DNA of 64,000 bases from an uncultured Alphaproteobacteria bacterium (lineage in GTDB: Bacteria; Pseudomonadota; Alphaproteobacteria; Micavibrionales; Micavibrionaceae). A program made the translations under genes and the position numbers. This document shows positions 8,758 through 18,136 of this stretch, piece after piece. The DNA is taken from the NCBI GenBank assembly GCA_900696495.1, contig CAADGI010000023.1:124001-188000 (forward strand), written 5' to 3'. Within the stretch, counting starts at the first letter, position 1. Each line of letters begins with the position of its first letter. The notes beneath the pieces were generated by a model. The model had not been told where the DNA came from, did not search any database, and saw only the letters and a list, made by a program, of their open reading frames with translations.

Positions 8758-9807
8758 TTAAGTAACCGCCACGTTCCTGATCGCGCTCGCGGGCAGTTCG
8801 ACATCGAAACAGCGCTGGTAATATTCCGCGATGATCGGGCGCTCGGTCTCGTCGCATTTATTCAAGAACGATAATTGAAACGCCAGCTCGCGATTTTTGA
8901 AAATCTGCGTATTCTCGATCCATGCCAGCACGGTGCGCGGCGACATCAGCGTCGACAGATCGCCATTGATGAAGCCTTCACGAGTCATGTCGGCGACGCG
9001 CACCATCTTGCTCACCATATCCTTGCCTGCATCATTGTTCAGGTTCGGGAATTTCGCGAGCATGATGTTCATCTCATCGTCGTGCGGCAGGTAGTTCAGC
9101 GTCACCACCACGTTCCAGCGGTCCATCTGGCCCTGGTTGATCTGCTGCGTGCCGTGATAAAGCCCGGTCGTATCGCCGAGACCCACCGTGTTCGTCGTCG
9201 CGAATAATCTGAATGCCGGGTGCGGGCGGATGATCATGTTCTGGTCGAGCAGGGTGAGACGCCCTTCGGCTTCCAGCACGCGCTGGATTACGAACATCAC
9301 GTCCGGGCGTCCGGCGTCATATTCATCAAATACGAGCGCGCAGGGGTGTTGAATCGCCCAGGGAAGCAATCCTTCCTTCCACTGCGTGATTTGCTTGCCT
9401 TCCTTCAGGACGATCGTGTCCTTGCCGATCAGGTCGACGCGGGAGACGTGGGAGTCGAGGTTGATCCGCACGCACGGCCATTTCAGCCGCGCCGCGACCT
9501 GTTCGATATGCGTCGATTTCCCGGTGCCGTGATAACCCTGGATCATCACGCGGCGGTTATGCGCAAAGCCGGCCAAAATCGCCAATGTCGTGTCGTGGTC
9601 GAACTGGTACGTTTTGTCGATGTCGGGGACGTTCGGGTGGTCGTCCTTGAACCCCGGCACCGCCCAGTCGACGTCGAGGCCGAAGGTTTTCTTCACATCA
9701 TATTTCGTATCGGGAATGGTCGTGTATTTGCCCGTGTTCGGCGTCAGCTGCGTGACGTCGAACGACATGGTCATGGGCTCTTTGTCTTTCTGGATTTTCT
9801 CGGCCAT
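8758..9807 (-). CDS. cobS: Cobaltochelatase subunit CobS
   Basis: AAA+ ATPase of the MoxR/CobS type, partner of CobT in the cobalt chelatase complex. The 349-aa protein has Walker [10 protein letters not shown] at residues 91-99, Walker [11 protein letters not shown] and a sensor-like ATTNTVG. The N-terminal 60 residues resemble the CobS-specific extension. The gene starts one base after the stop of the upstream J-domain gene, so the two are co-transcribed, an arrangement common in Alphaproteobacteria. The orphan gene at 8394 separates it from cobT. Confidence 0.95.
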   Translation of the reverse strand: MAEKIQKDKEPMTMSFDVTQLTPNTGKYTTIPDTKYDVKKTFGLDVDWAVPGFKDDHPNVPDIDKTYQFDHDTTLAILAGFAHNRRVMIQGYHGTGKSTHIEQVAARLKWPCVRINLDSHVSRVDLIGKDTIVLKEGKQITQWKEGLLPWAIQHPCALVFDEYDAGRPDVMFVIQRVLEAEGRLTLLDQNMIIRPHPAFRLFATTNTVGLGDTTGLYHGTQQINQGQMDRWNVVVTLNYLPHDDEMNIMLAKFPNLNNDAGKDMVSKMVRVADMTREGFINGDLSTLMSPRTVLAWIENTQIFKNRELAFQLSFLNKCDETERPIIAEYYQRCFDVELPASAIRNVAVT

Positions 9808-10410
9808 TTAAACGCTCGGCAGTTCCTCAAATTTCTCGTAATTAAGCTTCAGGATTGTATAGGCCATGTTGACCGATTTGAGAAGCTCTTCCGCCTTCGG
9901 GTCTTCGCGGTTGATGTCGGGGTGGTATTTCTTGACCAGCTCCTTGTAGCGCGACTTGATCCCGGCAAGGGACAGGGGCGGCTCCAGCCCCATGATCATC
10001 ATCGCCTCGAATTCCGGCGTTTTCTTCTGTTCGCTGGTGAAGCGGTCATACTCTTTGGGCGGCTCTTCCTCGGTGAAATGATAGGCCTGCCACGCCGCGC
10101 GGCGGAGATTCTCGGCGGCCATGCCTTCATTGTCGTAGCGGCGGGTGGGGCGGTCGCCATACAGGCTGCTGACGATATGCTCCTCGACCTCCTGGCCGGA
10201 CATGCCCTGGAAGAAATTCCACGCGCTGTTGTATTCGCGCACATGGTCGAGGCAGAACCAGTAATAATCCGACAGGGCCCGGTCTTTGGGCGCCCGGTAT
10301 TCGCCGTGCTCCCGGCAGCCGGGCATGTCGCATCCCTTGGCCTTGGCGCTCGGGCGGGCCTTTTTATCCTCGAATTCGGCGGAATTGGGTTTCAGAAATA
10401 TGCGCGGCAC
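9808..10410 (-). CDS. J-domain (DnaJ-like) protein
   Basis: A 200-aa protein with a C-terminal J domain (about residues 140-195) carrying the HPD tripeptide at 163-165, the motif that stimulates DnaK ATPase. The N-terminal half has paired Cys/His residues (C28, C32, H35 and C53, H56) that may bind zinc. It abuts cobS, a conserved pairing in Alphaproteobacteria, suggesting help in folding or assembling the CobS/CobT machine. It lacks the Gly/Phe and zinc-finger domains of true DnaJ, so it is a specialised co-chaperone. Confidence 0.88.
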   Translation of the reverse strand: MPRIFLKPNSAEFEDKKARPSAKAKGCDMPGCREHGEYRAPKDRALSDYYWFCLDHVREYNSAWNFFQGMSGQEVEEHIVSSLYGDRPTRRYDNEGMAAENLRRAAWQAYHFTEEEPPKEYDRFTSEQKKTPEFEAMMIMGLEPPLSLAGIKSRYKELVKKYHPDINREDPKAEELLKSVNMAYTILKLNYEKFEELPSV

Positions 10411-10659
10411 AACCGTTTTCCTTCAATCAAGCCTATACAAATATGGTAACGCACGCCTCTTGTGAAGGCCACGGAAACCGCGATTCACAGCGATATTCGA
10501 AGCGCTTGCTCGTGAAAAAATACCTATAGTTGTAAAATAAAATACAGATGTATGCGTGAACGGCAAAAAATATGGCGATTTTGGATATAAATTTACTTTA
10601 AAAAACAATTGTTTATTAAATTACGATCATGAAATCCTGAATACAGGAGCAAATATGTA
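10411..10659. other. AT-rich intergenic stretch without a gene
   Basis: The spacer between the J-domain gene and the ribbon-helix-helix gene is 344 bases long and clearly more AT-rich than its surroundings. Apart from the promoter at 10660-10688 no RNA, repeat or conserved reading frame was seen. Confidence 0.5.
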
Positions 10660-10688
10660 TTTACACCATATAGTTGTATTCATATAAG
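10660..10688 (+). promoter_or_regulatory. Sigma-70-type promoter of the ribbon-helix-helix gene
   Basis: TTTACA and TATAAG are separated by exactly 17 bases, about 65 bases upstream of the start codon at 10755. Confidence 0.55.
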
Positions 10689-10754
10689 ATAATTCCTATC
10701 TGTTTTCTGCGTAGTCCTGCGTGAATTTTCAAACTCTTTTCAGGGAGAAACAGA

Positions 10755-11120
10755 ATGCGTGACATGAGCGGCGATTCCAGTACGGAAATTTATAAAACAA
10801 CCCTCATCAGCAAGAACATCACCGTGAGCCGGCGCAGGACCTCCGTGCGGCTCGAGCCTGAAATGTGGCTGGCGCTTCGCGACATCGCACGGCGCGAAAA
10901 ATGCACCATCCATGATATCTGCAGCCTCGTCAGCGTCCGCAAGAACGCGCGCACGTCGCTTACCGCCGCGATCCGGGTGTTCCTGATGCTCTATTTCCGC
11001 GCCGCCTCGACGGAGGAGGGACACCGCAAGGCCGGCCACGGCAATTTCGAATTCATGAAGCGCCGCGCGCGACTGGGCGAAGCCGTGTCGCAAGCCGGCG
11101 ATAAAAAAACTGTGCAGTGA
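10755..11120 (+). CDS. Ribbon-helix-helix domain protein
   Basis: A 121-aa basic protein. Residues about 18-75 match the ribbon-helix-helix type found in many Alphaproteobacteria: a short beta strand with RRTSVRLEPEMWLALRDIA, then two helices ending in TSLTAAIRVFLMLYFR. Such proteins bind DNA as dimers, and the function is probably transcriptional regulation. The target is unknown; the long AT-rich upstream region may hold its own operator. The stop codon is directly followed by the end of the convergent accA gene with no spacer. Confidence 0.8.
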   Translation: MRDMSGDSSTEIYKTTLISKNITVSRRRTSVRLEPEMWLALRDIARREKCTIHDICSLVSVRKNARTSLTAAIRVFLMLYFRAASTEEGHRKAGHGNFEFMKRRARLGEAVSQAGDKKTVQ

Positions 11121-12068
11121 TTAAAAATTGCGGCTGTAAGCCAGGAATTTTTTACGGCGGCTTTGCAGCAGCGTGGACGGATCCCACGGCGTCAAATCGT
11201 TCAGCGCTTTTTCAATCTGGTTTGAAACATTCGTAATCGTTTCTTTCTTGTGACGGTGCGCGCCGCCGATGGGCTCGCCGATAATGCCGTCCACCAGTTT
11301 CAACTGATATAAATCCTGCGCCGTGATCTTGAGGGCGGTGGCCGCTTCCTCGGCATGCGCCGCGCTGCGCCACAGAATGGACGCGCAGCCCTCAGGCGAA
11401 ATGACCGAATATATCGAGTGTTCCAGCATATAAACGCGGTCGGCAACGGCGATAGCGATGGCGCCGCCCGATCCGCCTTCGCCGATGATGACGGAGACAA
11501 TTGGAACGTCAGTGCGCAGGCATGTCTCGATGGATTTCGCGATGGCTTCGGACTGGCCGCGCTCTTCAGCGCCCTTACCGGGATAGGCGCCCGCGGTATC
11601 CACCAGCGTGATAACGGGAATCTGGAACTGCGACGCCATATTCATCAGGCGCTGCGCCTTGCGGTAACCTTCCGGGCGTGTCATGCCGAAATTATGCTTG
11701 AGGCGCGTTTCGGTATCGAAACCTTTTTCATGGCCCATGACGACAACCGAGCGGCCCTTGAAACGGCCAAGCCCGCCGAGCAGGGCGTAATCTTCGGAAA
11801 AATTCCGGTCGCCTGCCAGCGGCGTGAAGTCCGTAATGATTTCCTTCACGTAGTCGAGAAAGTGCGGACGCTCGGGATGGCGCGCAACCTGAACCTTCTG
11901 CGCGGGCGTCAGTTTTGAATAGGTCTGCTGGAGAAGCTTGTCGGCCTTGTTGGTCATCCGGCCGATTTCCTCGGCGATGTTTACCGCGCCGCCGCCGCTG
12001 CTCATGTTGCGCAGCTCGGCGATCTTGCCTTCAAGCTCTAAAATCGGTTTTTCGAATTCCAGGTTCAT
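11121..12068 (-). CDS. accA: Acetyl-CoA carboxylase carboxyltransferase subunit alpha
   Basis: AccA with AccD transfers the carboxyl group from carboxybiotin to acetyl-CoA, the first step of fatty acid synthesis. The 315-aa protein is of normal length and shows the crotonase-fold carboxyltransferase core, including TLVDTAGAYPGKGAEERGQ and IGEGGSGGAIA with the glycine-rich oxyanion loop. The N-terminal helix has the usual FEKPILELEGKI start. accD is not in the window. It lies downstream of xerD on the same strand but a terminator-like hairpin separates them. Confidence 0.97.
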   Translation of the reverse strand: MNLEFEKPILELEGKIAELRNMSSGGGAVNIAEEIGRMTNKADKLLQQTYSKLTPAQKVQVARHPERPHFLDYVKEIITDFTPLAGDRNFSEDYALLGGLGRFKGRSVVVMGHEKGFDTETRLKHNFGMTRPEGYRKAQRLMNMASQFQIPVITLVDTAGAYPGKGAEERGQSEAIAKSIETCLRTDVPIVSVIIGEGGSGGAIAIAVADRVYMLEHSIYSVISPEGCASILWRSAAHAEEAATALKITAQDLYQLKLVDGIIGEPIGGAHRHKKETITNVSNQIEKALNDLTPWDPSTLLQSRRKKFLAYSRNF

Positions 12069-12085
12069 ATCGGGGGGACCTTAGC

Positions 12086-12120
12086 AAAACAGGCAGGCCC
12101 ACACAAATGGAACCTGCCTG
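12086..12120 (-). terminator. Rho-independent terminator after xerD
   Basis: On the minus strand CAGGCAGG and CCTGCCTG form a perfect 8-bp stem with a 15-base loop, followed by GTTTT. It lies between the xerD stop and the accA start. Confidence 0.7.
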
Positions 12121-12143
12121 ATTTATTAATTCATTATGGACGG

Positions 12144-13139
12144 TTAGTTGTCCGTACCCGTTTTCGACAGCGGGTGCTTGTCTTTCACGGTTTTCTTCAG
12201 CTTGTCGCCGACGATATGCGTGTAGATTTGCGTCGTTGCAATGTCCGCGTGTCCCAGCATCTTCTGGACGGAGCGCAAGTCAGCGCCGTTCGAGAGCAAG
12301 TGCGTGGCGAAAGCGTGGCGTAGGATGTGCGGACTGACTTTGCCTTCCTCGAGGCCTGCCGCGCGGGCGAGGTCTTTCAGGAGCTGCGCGAAGCGCTGGC
12401 GTGTCAGGTGGCCGCTGTCCGAGGTGCGCGACGGGAATACCCATTTTTCCTGGCGGGTTTTCTGGTCGTCGGAACCGATGAACTGCTTGCGCACTTCAAG
12501 ATATTTCTTCAGCGCCTTCTGGGCAGGATCCGAGAGCGGAACCATGCGCTCGCGTCCGGCTTTGCCGCTGACCATCAGGAACTGGTTGCCCTGGCCGAGC
12601 GCAGACATCGGCAGACCGACGAGTTCGGAAACCCGGAGGCCTGTTGCATAAAGCATCTCGAGCAGGCAGACGAGGCGGATGCTTTCGCTGCTGCCGCCGG
12701 CGGATGCCGTCTTGATCAGGGTCGTGACATCGTTCTCGCTCAGCGTCTTCGGCAGGGTGCGGCCCTGCTTGGGGCTTTCGATTGTCGAGGTCGGGTCATC
12801 CTTGCGCACGTTCTCGGAAACCGCGAAGCGGTAGAACTGGCGCAGGGCCGAAAGACGGCGCGCGACGGTGCGCACGGCGATCTTGGATTTGTTGATGCCC
12901 TTGCTGTGAACTTTTTCGCTGAGGTCCTTCAGGTATGCCTTCAGGTCTTCGGCGGTTGCCTTGTCGATATCGGAATTTCTCTTGCTGCGGAGATACAGGC
13001 TGACATCCGCGAGGTCGCGCCAGTAGGCGTGACGCGTGTTCAACGCCGCGCCGCGCTCGGTCGTGAGCATATCAAGAAACGAATCCACCAACGGGTTAAG
13101 GTTGGGTTTCGGTAGTGCCGGGCGGCCTGGACGTGCCAT
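12144..13139 (-). CDS. xerD: Tyrosine recombinase XerD
   Basis: A site-specific tyrosine recombinase that, with XerC, resolves chromosome dimers at dif. The 331-aa protein has an N-terminal SAM-like core-binding domain and a catalytic domain with the conserved Arg (ATGLRVSELVGL), HILRHAFATHLL (H-x-x-R) and the His plus nucleophilic Tyr in GHADIATTQIYTH. The position between accA and aroK is usual for xerD in Alphaproteobacteria, which favours XerD over XerC or a phage integrase. It lies 12 bases downstream of the secreted helical protein gene and is probably co-transcribed with it. Confidence 0.92.
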   Translation of the reverse strand: MARPGRPALPKPNLNPLVDSFLDMLTTERGAALNTRHAYWRDLADVSLYLRSKRNSDIDKATAEDLKAYLKDLSEKVHSKGINKSKIAVRTVARRLSALRQFYRFAVSENVRKDDPTSTIESPKQGRTLPKTLSENDVTTLIKTASAGGSSESIRLVCLLEMLYATGLRVSELVGLPMSALGQGNQFLMVSGKAGRERMVPLSDPAQKALKKYLEVRKQFIGSDDQKTRQEKWVFPSRTSDSGHLTRQRFAQLLKDLARAAGLEEGKVSPHILRHAFATHLLSNGADLRSVQKMLGHADIATTQIYTHIVGDKLKKTVKDKHPLSKTGTDN

Positions 13140-13151
13140 TTTTAATTCTCC

Positions 13152-14900
13152 TTAATTTGTCTGGATACTTCCGAGAATTGCCGCAGCGGCAAGGTCTGAG
13201 GAGATATCCGTTAATCCCACATTACGTAAGCCTGTGCGTACATCATTGAGCAAACCGGGATAGATCTTTCCCAGTTCGGCGGCTTGAAGTACCGAGGCAC
13301 TCAGTAACACCGTTTCACCGGTATTTTTACTCAGGCTCGATTCAAGCAGATGATTCCACACAACGGTAGAAGGCATTACATAATCTTGCTTAAAAGTCAA
13401 GCCATAGTCTTTTTCATAAATTCTGCTCGCATTATCACTATTCGCAGTGGGCGTGTCAACATTTTCTATAATACTTTTCAAAAGATATCCACCGCGGCTG
13501 TTGGGGGGATAGGGCAATTTGGAGGGATTTTCAGGGTTTTGCGCCCGTTTTTTAGACCCGTTTCCAACCAGTTCGACAGCCGTCTGGAGGGCGAAAAGCC
13601 GTTGATTCGAAAGGTCTTTTTCGTCCGACGGTTGTATTCCCAAAATACGCTCGCGCCATTGCGGCGGGATGGGTTTTCCAGCCGCATTAAATATGCGGAT
13701 CGCGGTCTCCAGCTCGTCCTGGCGGGCATCGCCGGGCTCGGCCCTGGCAAGGACTTCGGCATAGGGTTTCAAGGCGCCGATTCCCAGGCGGTTTCCCGCC
13801 GCAAAGCCTTTTTTTATAGCATCCCACTCGGCCGCCTTGTCGGGCGCGTTGCTGGCGATAACGAAATAATAGCCGAGCTTTTCCCAGTCCTTCGTTGAAT
13901 CGGGAACGCGCATCGTGCCGGGATCCTGCCCCGAAGCGGGCGCGACGGCGGCTTTATACAGGCTCAGCAATTCTCCCGGCATCGCAAGGCCCCAGTCTTC
14001 CGCGGCGGCGGTGAGCATGAAACGGTCATCCGCGCTGAGGTCATCGGCAGTCAGGAGAATGCGAAGATGCGCCGGCGGAATCGCGGCGAAATCTTTCACG
14101 CCGGAATTGCCGAAGCGAATTTTATTCTGCGCCGTCAGGAATGCCTTTTCGATTAGCGGCAGCGCGTCGAACGATTTCGGATCGTACGTAATCGCCGCGT
14201 CTTTCGACGTGATGATTTCGGCGTTGCGCAAATTCAGCGCGGCGAATGTATCGATTGAGTCCTGCGACGGATTTTCCGACATCGTGACATCGCAGAACGC
14301 CAGAATTTCCTTGATAAACTTCGAATCTGCAAAAGTGCCGCGCACCGTTTCGGCTTCGACACAGGCGAGGGATTTCTCGGCGTTCAGCATCATCGCGAGA
14401 ATGCCGGCCTGCGCCAGGCGCTCATGATATGGCTCAAGCTCGTCATCGAGCGACGAATACAGATCCTGCGCCTGTTTATACGCGCCGGCCTGCGTCAGTT
14501 TTTCGAGGCGCAGCGTCAGCAGGTCGCGTCCCGGTTCCGGCGCAATATCGTTATTGATCATGGTCGAATCCGCCTGCGTCAGCAGCGCGCCGAAAATCAG
14601 GCGCTGAACGACGGGCTCGCGCGATTGAACCGGCATGTCCTGCAGCAGCGCGAGCAGGGAAGAGCGTTTGATGTCTTTCCACAAATCCTTGCCGAGGCTG
14701 CCCTCGCTGGCGCTGACATAAAGCCCGGCATTTTCAAGGGCCCTGTAATCCGCTTTTGTCGGGGCGCTTTCAGTCTTTTTGGATGGCGCGACATTGAGCG
14801 TCTGCATGTCGGTTTTGCCGGCATAGGCGGGCAGGGCCAGGAAAATGGCGCTCGCCGCGAGCAAGGCCGCGCGGACGGTGTTATTCCGTAAAGCTGTCAT
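13152..14900 (-). CDS. Secreted alpha-helical protein of unknown function
   Basis: A 582-aa protein with a clear signal peptide (hydrophobic AALLAASAIFLALPAYA, likely cleaved after AYA). The mature part is almost all alpha-helical with low cysteine content and resembles a repeat-helix (TPR-like) periplasmic protein, but no specific family was recognised. The ATG at 14900 places the signal peptide correctly; an in-frame GTG at 14912 is an alternative. It overlaps the end of a 45-aa membrane peptide gene and is followed at 12 bases by xerD. Related proteins beside xerD or aroK occur in other Alphaproteobacteria as far as recalled, but their role is unknown. Confidence 0.8.
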   Translation of the reverse strand: MTALRNNTVRAALLAASAIFLALPAYAGKTDMQTLNVAPSKKTESAPTKADYRALENAGLYVSASEGSLGKDLWKDIKRSSLLALLQDMPVQSREPVVQRLIFGALLTQADSTMINNDIAPEPGRDLLTLRLEKLTQAGAYKQAQDLYSSLDDELEPYHERLAQAGILAMMLNAEKSLACVEAETVRGTFADSKFIKEILAFCDVTMSENPSQDSIDTFAALNLRNAEIITSKDAAITYDPKSFDALPLIEKAFLTAQNKIRFGNSGVKDFAAIPPAHLRILLTADDLSADDRFMLTAAAEDWGLAMPGELLSLYKAAVAPASGQDPGTMRVPDSTKDWEKLGYYFVIASNAPDKAAEWDAIKKGFAAGNRLGIGALKPYAEVLARAEPGDARQDELETAIRIFNAAGKPIPPQWRERILGIQPSDEKDLSNQRLFALQTAVELVGNGSKKRAQNPENPSKLPYPPNSRGGYLLKSIIENVDTPTANSDNASRIYEKDYGLTFKQDYVMPSTVVWNHLLESSLSKNTGETVLLSASVLQAAELGKIYPGLLNDVRTGLRNVGLTDISSDLAAAAILGSIQTN

Positions 14901-15018
14901 GGGGGATCTCACGCGAAATTTCGGTCTGTTGGACGGGAACGTCTATGATCATGAGGGCGGCAAAACCGCCGACAAGCAGGATGGCCAGTAAAGCGAGGAG
15001 AAGTTTGCCGATTTTCAT
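14881..15018 (-). CDS. Small single-span membrane protein (45 aa)
   Basis: A short reading frame starting MKIGKLLLALLAILLVGG with one strongly hydrophobic segment (residues 5-25), then a short periplasmic-type tail with acidic residues. The stop TAA at 14881 lies inside the 5' end of the 582-aa secreted protein gene, a 20-base overlap typical of coupled genes. It runs divergently from aroK, whose start is 97 bases away. The hydrophobic pattern, positive N-terminus and gene overlap support a real gene, though its short length keeps confidence moderate. Confidence 0.6.
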   Translation of the reverse strand: MKIGKLLLALLAILLVGGFAALMIIDVPVQQTEISREIPHDSFTE

Positions 15019-15114
15019 TTTATGCCGCACTGTTTTATAGTTCCCACGCTAGGTTTTGAACGGTCAGTCACCATAAACAACCTATGGCCATAATTCAATT
15101 ATTGATTTTGAAAA

Positions 15115-15705
15115 ATGACGGATAAAACAGACGATAATTACAACACCGAAGAGGCGGTTGAATTCCTGCGCAACCACCTGCGCAGGCCCGTGGTGCTGGT
15201 CGGGATGATGGGCGTGGGTAAAACCGCTGTGGGCCGCAAGCTCGCCGGCCGTCTCGGCTTTGAGTTCAGGGACAGCGACCGCATCGTCGAGGAAAAAGCC
15301 GGGCGCACCGTCACCGAAATTTTCGACACCGACGGCGAGGAGAAATTCCGCCAGGCGGAGCGCAACAGTATATTAGAGATTCTATCGGGCGGTCCCTGCG
15401 TGCTGGCGACCGGCGGCGGCGCCGTCATGAATCCCGAAACGCGCAAGGCCATCAAAAGCAAGGGTGTGTCGATTTGGCTGAAGCTTGATCTCGCGAATAT
15501 CGTTCGCCGTCTTGAAAATGCCGATGACCGGCCGCTTCTTAAAAAAGGCGATCCGAAAAAAATTCTGCAGGATCTCATGTCCGTGCGCGAACAGCTCTAC
15601 GCCGAGGCGGACATTCACCTCGAAAGCCAGGACGGAAAAACCGCGGAAACCGTGGGAATGCTGATAAATTCATTGTACGCCCACGTGAAAAACGATACGG
15701 TTTGA
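15115..15705 (+). CDS. aroK: Shikimate kinase
   Basis: Phosphorylates shikimate at the 3-hydroxyl using ATP, fifth step of chorismate synthesis. The 196-aa protein has the P-loop GMMGVGKT at residues 30-37, the shikimate-binding DSDRIVEEKAG segment and the glycine triad ATGGGAV. The N-terminal extension of about 25 residues is common in alphaproteobacterial AroK. The aroB start follows five bases after its stop, so aroK-aroB-corC forms an operon. Confidence 0.96.
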   Translation: MTDKTDDNYNTEEAVEFLRNHLRRPVVLVGMMGVGKTAVGRKLAGRLGFEFRDSDRIVEEKAGRTVTEIFDTDGEEKFRQAERNSILEILSGGPCVLATGGGAVMNPETRKAIKSKGVSIWLKLDLANIVRRLENADDRPLLKKGDPKKILQDLMSVREQLYAEADIHLESQDGKTAETVGMLINSLYAHVKNDTV

Positions 15706-15710
15706 TCGCC

Positions 15711-16877
15711 ATGGAAACCAAGATCGTCACAGTCAAGCTCGACGCCGCATCCTATGAGATTTATATCGGTTCAGGCCTGCTGTACCGCGTGGTTGATTTC
15801 GTGCCGACCGAGGCCGACGGCAAGTCGGTTTTCATCGTTTCAGACACGCATGTGCGCAACTATGCTGAATCCATCCAGACCATGATGCTTCAGAACGGCG
15901 CGGCGAAGGCCGAAATCATGGTTCTGCCGAGCGGCGAAAAAACGAAATCCTTCAACCAGGTCGAAAAAATCCTCGACTGGATGCTGGCCGAAGGCATCGG
16001 GCGCGATTCCATCGTCTTCGCCGTCGGCGGCGGGGTAATCGGTGATGTCACGGGTTTCTGCGCCTCCATCGCCATGCGCGGCGTGCGTTACATACAGGTG
16101 CCTACCACGCTGCTCGCGCAGGTCGACAGTTCCGTCGGCGGCAAAACCGGCATCAACACGCGGCAGGGAAAAAATCTGGTCGGCAGCTTCTACCAGCCCG
16201 CCGCCGTCATCGCCGATATTCAAACTCTGCGCACGCTGCCGCGCCGCGAACTTCTCGCCGGCTATGCCGAGATCGTCAAATACGGCCTCATCAATGATTC
16301 CAATTTCTTCAACTGGCTCGAGCAAAAGGGCGCCGCCGTCTGCAATCTCGAGGATGACGCCGTTTCGCATGCGATTGAAACCAGTGTCGCCGCAAAGGCG
16401 CGCACGGTTCAGGCCGATGAAAAGGAAAGCGGCATCCGCGCGCTGCTTAATCTCGGCCATACATTCGGCCACGCGCTCGAGGCCGCCGCGAAATATGACG
16501 GCCGCCTGCTGCATGGCGAGGCGGTGGCCATCGGCATGGTTATGGCGTTCGATCTGTCTTCGCGCATGGGAATATGCCCCCGCGCGGATTACGAGCGCGT
16601 CGAGCAGCATCTTCTCGATATCGGCCTCCCGACGCGCGCATCCTTTGTCGAGCCGGCCATCAGCGCCACGGTTGACGGCCTGATCGATATCATGAGTCAC
16701 GATAAAAAAGCGGCCAAAGGAAAAACGAAATTCATATTGGCGCGTGGCATCGGCGATGCGTTCGTCACCGGGGATGTGCCGGAAAACCTGCTGCGCGAGG
16801 TTATTAAAGACTCGCTCGGCCAGGAAGGAGCAGGAACCAAGGGACGATGGAAATCAGCGTTCTCCTTTCACTCGTAG
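15711..16877 (+). CDS. aroB: 3-dehydroquinate synthase
   Basis: Converts DAHP to 3-dehydroquinate, using NAD and a divalent metal. The NAD-binding glycine motif VGGGVIGDVTGF, the substrate loop GGKTGIN and metal-ligand motifs GHTFGHALE and LHGEAVAIGM are all present. ATG at 15711 (METKIVTVKL) is preferred; an in-frame TTG at 15702 overlaps the aroK stop. At 388 aa it is slightly longer than usual because the C-terminus runs 31 bases into corC, and the last residues (GRWKSAFSFHS) look like read-on sequence. Confidence 0.96.
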   Translation: METKIVTVKLDAASYEIYIGSGLLYRVVDFVPTEADGKSVFIVSDTHVRNYAESIQTMMLQNGAAKAEIMVLPSGEKTKSFNQVEKILDWMLAEGIGRDSIVFAVGGGVIGDVTGFCASIAMRGVRYIQVPTTLLAQVDSSVGGKTGINTRQGKNLVGSFYQPAAVIADIQTLRTLPRRELLAGYAEIVKYGLINDSNFFNWLEQKGAAVCNLEDDAVSHAIETSVAAKARTVQADEKESGIRALLNLGHTFGHALEAAAKYDGRLLHGEAVAIGMVMAFDLSSRMGICPRADYERVEQHLLDIGLPTRASFVEPAISATVDGLIDIMSHDKKAAKGKTKFILARGIGDAFVTGDVPENLLREVIKDSLGQEGAGTKGRWKSAFSFHS

Positions 16878-18136
16878 GAATTTTCATTCTTCTTATCCTC
16901 GGCGCTTTCTTTTCCGCGTCCGAAACCGCGCTGACGGCTGCCTCGAAGGCGCGCATGCATGCCCGCGAGAAAGAGGGCAGCAAACGCGCCGGCCTGATCA
17001 ATAAAATACGCAAGAAAAAAGACCAGATGATCAGCGCGATGCTGCTCGGCAATAATTTCGTCAATACGCTTGGCGCGGCGCTCGCGACTGGAATTTTGAT
17101 CAATATATTTGGCGAAGTTGGGATTTTCTATGCAACCGCCATCATGACCGTTCTCATTCTGGTCTTTGCCGAAATTTTGCCCAAGACCTATGCCGTCCAC
17201 CACGCCGAAAAATTTGCGGTGCGTTATGCCTATGTGATCAATTTCTTTATCCGCATTTTTTACCCGGTTACCCAGGCGCTGGCCTGGATTGTGCGGCTGG
17301 TGCTGAAGCTGTTCAATATCGACATTGCCAATTCTTCGGCGGGCTCCCAGCACGAACTTCTTCGCGGCGTCATTGACATGCATCGCGGCTCCGGAGAGGA
17401 AATCACGCGCCAGCGCCAGATGCTGCGTTCCATTCTTGATCTCTTCGAGGTCACGGTCGAGGACATCATGATCCCGCGCCAGAATGTTTTCATGATCAAC
17501 AGCGACCTGCCGACCCATGAAATCGTGGAGGAGGTGCTGCAAAGCGCCTATTCGCGTCTGCCGGTGTGGAAAGACAGGCAGGAAAATATTGTCGGCGTCA
17601 TCCAGATGCGCTTGCTGCTGAAAGCCCTCAGGGACAATGACGATGATATATCCAGGGTCGATCTTGATACGGTCATGCTCGAGCCGTGGTTTATCCCCGA
17701 AACCACCAGCCTGCATGACCAGCTCCAGGCTTTTCGCGAGCGTAAGGAGCATTTCGCCACCGTTGTCGACGAATACGGCACTTTCGTCGGCATTGTGACG
17801 CTTGAGGATATCCTGGAGGAGATTGTCGGCGAGATCGATGACGAAGCCGACGAAACCTTCACGGGCGTCAAGCGCGGCAAGGGCGGTTCGTATCTCGTGG
17901 ATGGCAGCGTCACGGTGCGCGAGCTCAACCGCGAATTCGAATGGCAATTGCCGGATGAAAACTATTCAACGGCCGCGGGGCTGGTCTTGTTCGAATCCGA
18001 AACGATTCCCGAAGTAGGCCAGAAATTCCAGTTTCACGGGTTAAAGTTCGAAATCATGAAGCGTGACCGCCACCGCATCGCGCGCTTGCGCATTACGCCG
18101 CCGAAATCTTCTAAGAAATCTGGCGGGAAGAAATAG
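16847..18136 (+). CDS. HlyC/CorC family transporter (DUF21-CBS-CorC)
   Basis: A 429-aa inner-membrane protein of the CorB/CorC family linked to magnesium or cobalt ion efflux. It has an N-terminal DUF21 membrane domain (hydrophobic segments at about residues 5-25, 65-85, 90-110 and 130-150), two CBS nucleotide-binding domains (about 205-330) and a C-terminal CorC/HlyC transporter-associated domain (about 345-425). It overlaps the end of aroB by 31 bases; this aroK-aroB-corC order is common in Alphaproteobacteria. Its end overlaps the convergent aldo/keto reductase gene by 26 bases. Confidence 0.93.
   Translation: MEISVLLSLVGIFILLILGAFFSASETALTAASKARMHAREKEGSKRAGLINKIRKKKDQMISAMLLGNNFVNTLGAALATGILINIFGEVGIFYATAIMTVLILVFAEILPKTYAVHHAEKFAVRYAYVINFFIRIFYPVTQALAWIVRLVLKLFNIDIANSSAGSQHELLRGVIDMHRGSGEEITRQRQMLRSILDLFEVTVEDIMIPRQNVFMINSDLPTHEIVEEVLQSAYSRLPVWKDRQENIVGVIQMRLLLKALRDNDDDISRVDLDTVMLEPWFIPETTSLHDQLQAFRERKEHFATVVDEYGTFVGIVTLEDILEEIVGEIDDEADETFTGVKRGKGGSYLVDGSVTVRELNREFEWQLPDENYSTAAGLVLFESETIPEVGQKFQFHGLKFEIMKRDRHRIARLRITPPKSSKKSGGKK

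Noticed and set aside
9220-10449. Long plus-strand open frame across cobS and the J-domain gene
   Set aside because: It spans two real genes on the other strand and has low-complexity Arg/His-rich composition typical of shadow frames.
12144-13139. Phage or island integrase
   Set aside because: The position beside accA and aroK, and similarity to the cellular Xer pattern, favour chromosomal XerD; no attachment site was seen.
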